From Planctomycetota bacterium (lineage in GTDB: Bacteria; Planctomycetota; Phycisphaerae; UBA1845): a stretch of 10,054 bases of DNA. Within the stretch, counting starts at the first letter, position 1. Each line of letters opens with the position of its first letter. The position numbers and the translations under genes are program-made. The notes under the pieces are model-generated. The model searched no databases and was not told the DNA's origin. It worked only from the letters and a program-made list of their open reading frames with translations. Positions 4,796 to 10,054 of the stretch are shown here, piece by piece. Location of the stretch: the NCBI GenBank assembly GCA_022566435.1, contig JADFIX010000023.1, positions 1 through 10,054 on the forward strand, in the 5' to 3' direction.

Positions 4796-7651
4796 CTATA
4801 TCGGTAAGCCGATCGCGTGGTTCTTTGTCACCCGGAGCGAAGTTCTCGGCACGCGAGCGCGATATTCATCCGCTTTCTCAGGCCGGCCCCAGGCCTCGTA
4901 GAGATCGATGACGCCATTCATCGTTTTCTGCGTGTCTGGATGATTCGCCCCGTGTGCCCGTTCTCGGATCCGCAGTACCTCCAGCAGCAGAGACTCTGCT
5001 TCGCCATAGTCTCCTTTCCTCTGGAACAACAGACCCAGGTTTTCAAGGCTCGTCGCAAGATTGACGTGCCCGTCTCCAAAGAGCTCACGGCGAATTTCGA
5101 GGCCTTCCCGCAAGATCGGTTCCGCCTCTTCGAGTCGATCTCGAGTCAACAGAAACGATCCCAGGTTATCGAGGCAGAGACTGACGTCCGGATGAACTTC
5201 GCCCAGCGACTCCCGGCGCAACGCCAGCGCTTCGCGGAACAAGGGCTCGGCCTCGTCATGCCGACCCTGCCCGACGTATGCTCTGCCAAGCAAACCCCTC
5301 AAGTGCAGCGACTCGATCCACCAGTCGGTCGGTTTGCCGTGCAACTCCAGCGGGACTTCTTTCAGCGCGTGTTCCGCTTCGTCGAATTTCCCCCAATCGA
5401 GATAGAGATCCGCCAAATGCAACATGGCTGTAAACGTGTATCTGTTTTCGGGACCACTAACCCGGCGGCGGATCGCTAGGGCCTGGGCATAGAGAATCTC
5501 GGCTTCGTCAAACCTCTGTTGAAGCTGGTATAGCCTGCTGAGACTCACCAGACAGCTTGTGGTGGCGGGATGTTCGTCTCCAGTGAGTTGCCGTTGAGTC
5601 TCCAGCGCTCCGACGAGCAGCGGCTCGGCTCGTTTGAATCGTCGCCAATCGCGATAAATCTCGCCAAGATTGCGCAAAGCGCGGACGGTGTGCGGATGAC
5701 GCTCGCCCTGCACGCGACGCCCAAGCTCCACTCTTCTTGCCTGAAGGCGCTCTGCTTCATCAAATTGGCCCAGCCTCCAGAACATGGTCGACAGGTTGCT
5801 CATCGAATACAATGTGTGTGGATGCTCATCGCCGAGAACTCGTCGGCGAATCTCCAGGACTCTTGTGTAGAGTGGCTCGGCTTCCCGGTATCGCCCCAGA
5901 TTGTCATAGCAAAATCCTTGATTATTGAGAGACGTCAGCGTATCTTTGTGCTCCTCGCCAAGCGTTTCTAGGCGGATCTTCATCACTTGGCCATTCAACA
6001 AGAGCGCCTCATCGAATCGCCCCAGTTCGCAGTAAAGAACCGCTAAGTTGCTCATGGCTTTCGTGGTCAGATCATGCTCGTCGCCCAATACGTCTCGCGC
6101 GGTACTGAGCATCTCTCGGAAAAGGGCCTCCGATTCGTCGTAGCGGGCCATCCGACGGTACAGCCTGGCCACGAGGCCGATGGTGGACAACGTGTCCGCG
6201 TGCTCAGACCCGAGTTCAGCGCGTCGCATCGCGAGCGCTCGCTCCCCGTGTGGAAGGGCAGTCTTCCACTCACCTAGCTCCATGTAGGTATGGCCGAGCG
6301 TCTCCCGGATCGCCGCTTCGACAAGCGGCTGGTCGACGAACTTGCCGACGATACTTTCCGACGCCGCATCGAGAACTTCGAGCATAGTGACATCGCGACC
6401 CTGCTCGCCTGGGTTGACGGCCGCCAACAGATCGTCAATCAAGAATTGGTTGACCGCTTGGGCGATGTCGGCCTGGCGCGCCGCCTCGGCCCGCAACCGG
6501 CTCTCGCGGCGGTAGGATACACCGAGTCCGATCGCCGAGCCGACGATCATGATCAGTACCAGGAGGGCAAATGCCGCCGGTACCCGATGACGACGGACGG
6601 CTTTTCTCAACACATACCAGGTACTGTTCCGTTTCGCCTCGATGGGCTCGCCTGCGAGATAGCGCTGAATGTCGCGAGCTACCTCGCCCGCACTCTGGTA
6701 ACGCCGCTCCGGCTCTTTGCAAAGGCACTTCAGAACGATCGTATCAACCTCGTCGTTGATTTTCCGGCGGATCGAGCTGGGTTTCGGCGAATCGACCGTC
6801 AGGATGTTATCCACCACATTTCGCATATTCTCTGCGACGTTGTATGGAAACCGGCCGGTCAGCATGTGAAACAGAACCACGCCAAGCGAATACACGTCGG
6901 TTCGAACGTCGACACGATGTGCCGTTCCCTCCACCTGTTCCGGACTCGCCCAAGGGAGTGAACCGATGAATTGCCCGGTGACTGTCATGGTAACTTGCTG
7001 GGGTACGTCCTTGGCGTCGTCGGCCGATACCTTTGCCAAGCCGAAATCGAGCACGTGGGGCTCACCGTTTTCGTCCACGCGTATGTTGCTGGGTTTCAGG
7101 TCGCGATGGATCACGCCGCGGAGGTGGGCGGCATTGACGGCGTCGCAAATTTTTTCAAAAAGCCGCAATAGCTCGTCGATCGACCGGTCACCGCTCGCGA
7201 CGAAGACATCGAGCGGCTGTCCGCGAATGTAGTCCATTACGAAGTAGAAGTGACCGGCCTCCGAACCGCTATCATGGATGGTCACGATGTTGGGATGCTG
7301 GAGCTGGCCCAGGATCTGAATTTCGCGCTCGAAACGCGCTTTGTCGGCCGGGCCGGCGAACGGTCCCTCCTTCAGAACCTTGATCGCAACTTTGCGATTC
7401 GTGGAGTGCTGAATGGCCTGATACACGACCCCCTGTCCGCCGCGGTGGATTTCACGGACCAGGTCGTACCCCGCAAAGGAGTCAGTGGACAGCGTCGAAA
7501 AGCCGTCGCGAGCATCCATAGAACGCAACAATGGAGGGGCGTTCCCGCCCATGCGGGCCTGCTCCGGCGATGCATCCATCTGCCGCCATGCAGCGTCCAC
7601 GAGCGCCCGCTCGCGTTCGGAATCACCAGTTTCGAGTGTACTGTCCTTCAT
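4796..7651 (-). CDS. Membrane-anchored Ser/Thr protein kinase with 12 TPRs
   Basis: 951 residues. A PknB-type (Hanks) kinase phosphorylates Ser/Thr of target proteins. Order: N-terminal region 1-60; kinase domain about 62-332 with glycine loop IHRGGQGVVY (68-77), K91 in VAIKVL, catalytic IHRDLKPSN (D184), DFG (202-204), and SPEQ at 236-239 in place of APE. All key residues are present, so the kinase should be active. One membrane helix follows at about 357-379 (VPAAFALLVLIMIVG). Then come about 12 tetratricopeptide units from 443 to 930, mostly of the 42-residue kinesin-light-chain kind, with recurring LG.EH..T joints; unit 8 is degenerate. TPRs bind other proteins. The topology puts the kinase in the cytoplasm and the TPRs outside or in the periplasm. 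ATG at 7651 lies 53 bases after the sigma gene and has only a weak ribosome site. In planctomycetes such kinases are often coded beside ECF sigma factors, which they are thought to regulate by phosphorylation. Confidence 0.96.
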   Translation of the reverse strand: MKDSTLETGDSERERALVDAAWRQMDASPEQARMGGNAPPLLRSMDARDGFSTLSTDSFAGYDLVREIHRGGQGVVYQAIQHSTNRKVAIKVLKEGPFAGPADKARFEREIQILGQLQHPNIVTIHDSGSEAGHFYFVMDYIRGQPLDVFVASGDRSIDELLRLFEKICDAVNAAHLRGVIHRDLKPSNIRVDENGEPHVLDFGLAKVSADDAKDVPQQVTMTVTGQFIGSLPWASPEQVEGTAHRVDVRTDVYSLGVVLFHMLTGRFPYNVAENMRNVVDNILTVDSPKPSSIRRKINDEVDTIVLKCLCKEPERRYQSAGEVARDIQRYLAGEPIEAKRNSTWYVLRKAVRRHRVPAAFALLVLIMIVGSAIGLGVSYRRESRLRAEAARQADIAQAVNQFLIDDLLAAVNPGEQGRDVTMLEVLDAASESIVGKFVDQPLVEAAIRETLGHTYMELGEWKTALPHGERALAMRRAELGSEHADTLSTIGLVARLYRRMARYDESEALFREMLSTARDVLGDEHDLTTKAMSNLAVLYCELGRFDEALLLNGQVMKIRLETLGEEHKDTLTSLNNQGFCYDNLGRYREAEPLYTRVLEIRRRVLGDEHPHTLYSMSNLSTMFWRLGQFDEAERLQARRVELGRRVQGERHPHTVRALRNLGEIYRDWRRFKRAEPLLVGALETQRQLTGDEHPATTSCLVSLSRLYQLQQRFDEAEILYAQALAIRRRVSGPENRYTFTAMLHLADLYLDWGKFDEAEHALKEVPLELHGKPTDWWIESLHLRGLLGRAYVGQGRHDEAEPLFREALALRRESLGEVHPDVSLCLDNLGSFLLTRDRLEEAEPILREGLEIRRELFGDGHVNLATSLENLGLLFQRKGDYGEAESLLLEVLRIRERAHGANHPDTQKTMNGVIDLYEAWGRPEKADEYRARVPRTSLRVTKNHAIGLPI
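4840..6330 (-). repeat. Tandem TPR-coding repeats, about 126-bp period
   Basis: Within the kinase gene, about eleven full units of 42 codons (plus a partial last one) follow each other in frame, marked by the recurring joint G.EHP.T. The units are diverged at DNA level, so this is an old array rather than a fresh duplication. Confidence 0.8.
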
Positions 7652-7704
7652 CTAGGCTTTGCTCGACGTATTCATGTTCCTACGACGACAAACGCAGGTG
7701 TTTG

Positions 7705-8328
7705 TCACGCAGGATCGCTAAAGAACTTCGATTCCGCTCCAAGAAGAGACCGAAGCCGCTCCAGTGCCCGAACCCGAATCATGTACACCGCTCCCTCCGA
7801 CCGGCCCATCTTCGTGGCGACCTCGGAAACGGATCGCCCTTCCAGTTGGTGGAGTTGCAAGACGTCGCGATAATCCGTCGGCAATTGTTGCATCGCACGC
7901 TTGATGATTTCAGATGCCTCGTTCCGCCGAGCGTGTCGGCTCGGTGTCGTGGACGTACCGCCCACATATTCCACTAACGCAACGTAGGATTCTTCGGTGA
8001 CGACCGTTTGAACGCGGTTGGCCGGATTCGGCCTCTTCTTCCGCTCCAGTTCTCTGATTGCGTCACGGAGAACGTTCTCCGCAATCCTTCTCAGCCACGC
8101 TACGAATGACGCCGGGTTTCGCCCGATGAGCTGGTCGATGTGGAGGAACGCCTCGAGATACGTCACCTGCATCACGTCGTCTTCCTCCAGAACCGACCGC
8201 CACTTCCTACCGATCTTGCCCTGAATTGCCCGTCGTGCCTCGGATCCGTATCGCGTCAACAGCGTCCGCAGGGCCGTGGTATCACCCTCGATCGCCTGAT
8301 CAAACAATTCGGTGTCCGGCTCGGCCAT
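7705..8328 (-). CDS. ECF-type RNA polymerase sigma factor, kinase-linked
   Basis: 207 residues from ATG at 8328. It directs RNA polymerase to selected promoters. The region 2 fold covers about residues 5-95 (ELFDQAIEGDTTALRTLL, then EEDDVMQVTYLEAFLHIDQ, and SFVAWLRRIAENVLRDAIRE, typical of -10 recognition). Region 4 covers about 135-200, with LPTDYRDVLQLHQLEGRSVSEVATKMGRSEGAVYM as helix-turn-helix for the -35 box. The order, length and linker match planctomycete ECF factors that sit next to Ser/Thr kinases. A longer version from a TTG at 8445 is possible, but the extra 39 residues look unlike any sigma N-terminus and the ATG starts right before conserved sequence. No anti-sigma gene adjoins; the kinase gene follows after 53 bases, which suggests control by phosphorylation. 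Sigma factors of this type often drive their own operon. Confidence 0.93.
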   Translation of the reverse strand: MAEPDTELFDQAIEGDTTALRTLLTRYGSEARRAIQGKIGRKWRSVLEEDDVMQVTYLEAFLHIDQLIGRNPASFVAWLRRIAENVLRDAIRELERKKRPNPANRVQTVVTEESYVALVEYVGGTSTTPSRHARRNEASEIIKRAMQQLPTDYRDVLQLHQLEGRSVSEVATKMGRSEGAVYMIRVRALERLRSLLGAESKFFSDPA

Positions 8329-8349
8329 GCTGTTCTCGCTGCCTCGTGT

Positions 8350-8364
8350 CCAGGTTCTCCCTGG
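8350..8364 (-). promoter_or_regulatory. Leader hairpin upstream of the sigma gene
   Basis: CCAGG (8350-8354) and CCTGG (8360-8364) form a perfect 5-bp stem around a 5-base loop, 21 bases ahead of the sigma start codon. A -10-like TATACT (minus strand, 8377-8372) would start transcription almost exactly at this hairpin, with only a poor -35 (TTTTCT). The hairpin could steady the mRNA end or be chance. Confidence 0.3.
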
Positions 8365-8431
8365 CTGCTTAAGTATATCAAGTGGCGTCGCTTCAGAAAA
8401 ATTGCGGAAAGCGCGTGAGAAAACGGCCTGA

Positions 8432-8596
8432 TTATCGTCCCTCAATTAGCGGCTCGGCGTCGTCAGCTTCCATCATCGGCGTTCGCCCATAATCGTGGTG
8501 GGTGCCGGACAGGCGAATCGGCAACGCGACGAGTTTTTTGGAACGCGCCGCACGTTGTTGATGGCTGATCCGCTTGGCTGGCTTCCACTCTTGAAT
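8432..8596. other. Divergent intergenic region between sigma and beta-helix genes
   Basis: The two genes are read outwards from about 8329-8615, so this stretch must hold both promoters; no convincing consensus pair was found for the plus-strand gene, which fits use of alternative sigma factors. On the minus strand 8432-8596 is open for 54 codons without a start codon in its first half (it includes KKLVALPIRLSGTHHDYGR). I do not call a gene; it might be a remnant or chance. Confidence 0.35.
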
Positions 8597-8601
8597 TCAA
8601 T

Positions 8602-8607
8602 AGGAGA
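8602..8607 (+). promoter_or_regulatory. Ribosome binding site of the beta-helix gene
   Basis: AGGAGA lies eight to nine bases before ATG 8616, a strong Shine-Dalgarno match that fixes this start. It is clearly better than any site ahead of the three operon genes on the other strand. Confidence 0.8.
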
Positions 8608-8615
8608 TTGACGTT

Positions 8616-9806
8616 ATGCGCTGCGACATTAGAACGATCCGCTTGGTCATGCTTGCTGCTACGCTCGGCGGGATTTTCTGGGTTAGCGCAGGTGATTTGA
8701 ACCCGCCGGCGGGGCCGGTCGAGTCGACCATGCTGCCGCTGAATCAGGTGGAGGCCCGCACGCCGATCTCCTCGCTGCCGTTCACGATCGACCAGGGCGG
8801 TTCATACTTTCTGACGGGCTCCCTGACGGGCGTTTCCGGTTCAAACGGCATCACCGTCACCGCGGGCGATGTAACGCTCGACCTCAACGGCTTTTCCCTC
8901 ATCGGAGTGCCCGGCTCGCTGGACGGAATTCATGTGCCGGGGACTATCTTCAACCTGACCGTGCGCAACGGTGGCGTCAGCTTTTGGAAGGAGGATGGTG
9001 TGGACGCTGCCAACGCTCTGAGCAGCGTCATCGAGAACGTGCGGTCGTTCGGCAACCTCGGGACCGGCCTAAAGATTGGTGCCTCCAGCACGATCAGGAA
9101 CAGCGGCGGTCCAAACGGCGGCGACGGGATCTCCACGGGCGACGGCTGTTCGATCACAGACTGTACGGCCAACGGCAGCAGCGGCAATGGAATCGTGGCA
9201 GGGCCGCACAACCGCGTCGCGAACTGCACGGCCAATTTTAACGGTCTGATCGGGATCCAGGTGGGCACCGGTTCCATCGTCTCGAGCTGTACGGCTGCGG
9301 AAAACTTCGGTGACGGAATCTCCATGAGGCTTTCCGTTGGCTGCACGGTGACGGGCTGCACGGCGGTAAACAACGGCGGTGTCGGAATTCGCACGGGCAG
9401 CGCCGGCGCTGTGGTGAACTGCACGGCGGTAGACAACATCAGTGACGGCATTCGTACGGGAGACGCAAGCACCGTGGTCAACAGCACCTCGCAGTCCAAC
9501 GGCAACGACGGGATCCGTGCCGGCGTTTCATCGACGATCCTGGGGTGCGCAGTCCGCATAAACGACTCGTTGGGGATCACCGTGGGTGGGGGCTCGACGA
9601 TCACCGCATGCACGGCCAACAGCAACGTGAGTAAAGGTATCCTCGGCTTCGGCACGACGGTGACAAGCTGTACCGCCAACGGCAACGGGGGGCTCGGGAT
9701 CGATTGTAACCTGGCCGTCGGCAACACAGCTTTCAACAATGACAATATCGATATCAATGCCAATTCGCTCTTCAACAACGACTGTGATAATTGCAGCCAG
9801 CCATAG
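8616..9806 (+). CDS. Secreted parallel beta-helix repeat protein
   Basis: 396 residues. The N-terminus (MRCDIRTIRLVMLAATLGGIFWVSAG) is a good signal peptide with likely cleavage near residue 25, so the protein is exported. Next comes a conserved lead-in, LNPPAGPVESTM, then LNQVEARTPISSLPFTID and GSYFLTGSLTG, followed by GITVTAGDVTLDLNGFSLIG, the usual entry to a right-handed parallel beta-helix of the pectate-lyase-like or NosD-like superfamily. From about residue 157 to 375 there are ten to eleven rungs of about 21-23 residues with the pattern C-T-A-x-x-N...G-I. No polysaccharide lyase catalytic set is visible, so the activity is unknown; binding or cleaving a polysaccharide or a surface role is a family-based guess. 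There is no dockerin, PEP-CTERM or autotransporter domain; it ends NNDCDNCSQP. Similar proteins with this lead-in are common in planctomycetes. It is divergent from the sigma gene. Confidence 0.9.
   Translation: MRCDIRTIRLVMLAATLGGIFWVSAGDLNPPAGPVESTMLPLNQVEARTPISSLPFTIDQGGSYFLTGSLTGVSGSNGITVTAGDVTLDLNGFSLIGVPGSLDGIHVPGTIFNLTVRNGGVSFWKEDGVDAANALSSVIENVRSFGNLGTGLKIGASSTIRNSGGPNGGDGISTGDGCSITDCTANGSSGNGIVAGPHNRVANCTANFNGLIGIQVGTGSIVSSCTAAENFGDGISMRLSVGCTVTGCTAVNNGGVGIRTGSAGAVVNCTAVDNISDGIRTGDASTVVNSTSQSNGNDGIRAGVSSTILGCAVRINDSLGITVGGGSTITACTANSNVSKGILGFGTTVTSCTANGNGGLGIDCNLAVGNTAFNNDNIDINANSLFNNDCDNCSQP
9084..9740 (+). repeat. Tandem beta-helix rung repeats, about 63-69 bp each
   Basis: Ten to eleven in-frame units recur, seen in the DNA as repeated TG(C/T)ACGGC(G/C)-type blocks (encoding C-T-A) followed by AACGGC or similar and GG(A/G)AT(C/T). 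Several neighbouring units are close at DNA level, so copy number could vary between strains. Confidence 0.75.
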
Positions 9807-10054
9807 GAACAGTAGTGCGCCGCATCATGTCGCTTTCAGTGGGTGACAGCACGCGCAAGGGCGCCGCCAGCAGCAGCTTCCCCGAGTGCTCCATCGATGC
9901 CGAGCGCAACGGATGTCGGAGTGCAGAAGAACGTGCAAGTCGTCGTCCGCCATGGGTTTGTGCAAAAGCCCCGCGATCGGAGATCCGATTTCCGGCGGCC
10001 GCAGACCTACTTCACATGCGAGGCAGAATCGATCCGAGGTGGTTCCAGATCGGC
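9807..10054. other. Right-edge region, no gene assigned
   Basis: 248 bases after the beta-helix stop. A plus frame from ATG 9827 and a minus frame ending at 9825 are both open to the edge; neither translation is recognised and both are rich in Arg, Ser or Cys as in shadow frames. No terminator hairpin with a T run is seen after the beta-helix gene. Confidence 0.4.

Noticed and set aside
4817..5479. 220-residue plus-strand frame within the kinase gene
   Set aside because: Antisense shadow of the TPR-coding repeats.
8329..8445. N-terminal extension of the sigma factor from TTG 8445
   Set aside because: TTG start without a ribosome site, and the added residues lack sigma similarity; ATG 8328 fits the family length.
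9084..9740. CRISPR-like array from regular 63-69 bp repeats
   Set aside because: The repeats are in-frame protein repeats without constant repeat/spacer structure, and no cas genes are near.
8930..9778. 282-residue minus-strand frame
   Set aside because: Antisense of the beta-helix rungs; its own apparent repeats simply mirror them.

Overview
The window most likely comes from a member of the Planctomycetota. The grounds are: a moderately GC-rich chromosome; an ECF sigma factor gene directly upstream of a very large Ser/Thr kinase with a single membrane segment and a long TPR tail; and a secreted parallel beta-helix protein of a type often seen in planctomycete genomes. This is inference from gene content, not a phylogenetic placement.

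Layout. (1) Positions 1-1223, minus strand: an almost complete NRAMP-superfamily membrane transporter that runs off the left edge. It has lost the residues that normally bind the metal. (2) 1224-2465: a scar. A 5'-truncated RHS/YD-repeat fragment (minus strand, about 1725 to 1507) and a 5'-truncated C-terminal piece of a Roco-type GTPase (plus strand, about 1731 to 2465) meet head to head near position 1730. (3) 2604-2955, plus strand: a one-piece tmRNA gene (ssrA) with readable acceptor stem, T-arm, GGATTCGAC box and a tag frame ending ...YAMAA. (4) 3211-4233, minus strand: a DDE transposase of an insertion sequence, apparently intact, with no terminal repeats that I could identify. (5) 4485-8328, minus strand: a putative operon transcribed as ECF sigma factor, then Ser/Thr kinase with 12 TPRs, then a 99-residue protein of unknown function. 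(6) 8616-9806, plus strand: an exported beta-helix repeat protein, divergent from the sigma gene. (7) 9807-10054: no assignable gene.

How it fits together. The sigma factor, kinase and small protein probably form one signalling unit: the kinase would sense through its extracytoplasmic or TPR part and control the sigma factor, which lacks an obvious anti-sigma partner here. The beta-helix gene shares the intergenic region with the sigma gene and is a conceivable target. The ssrA gene, a frequent integration target for mobile DNA, is flanked by an IS and by broken accessory genes, so 1224-4480 reads as a rearranged, mobile-DNA-rich strip between two stable chromosomal segments. I see no CRISPR array, tRNA, rRNA or toxin-antitoxin pair. 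The unfamiliar elements with most potential are the atypical NRAMP protein and the small operon-linked protein.
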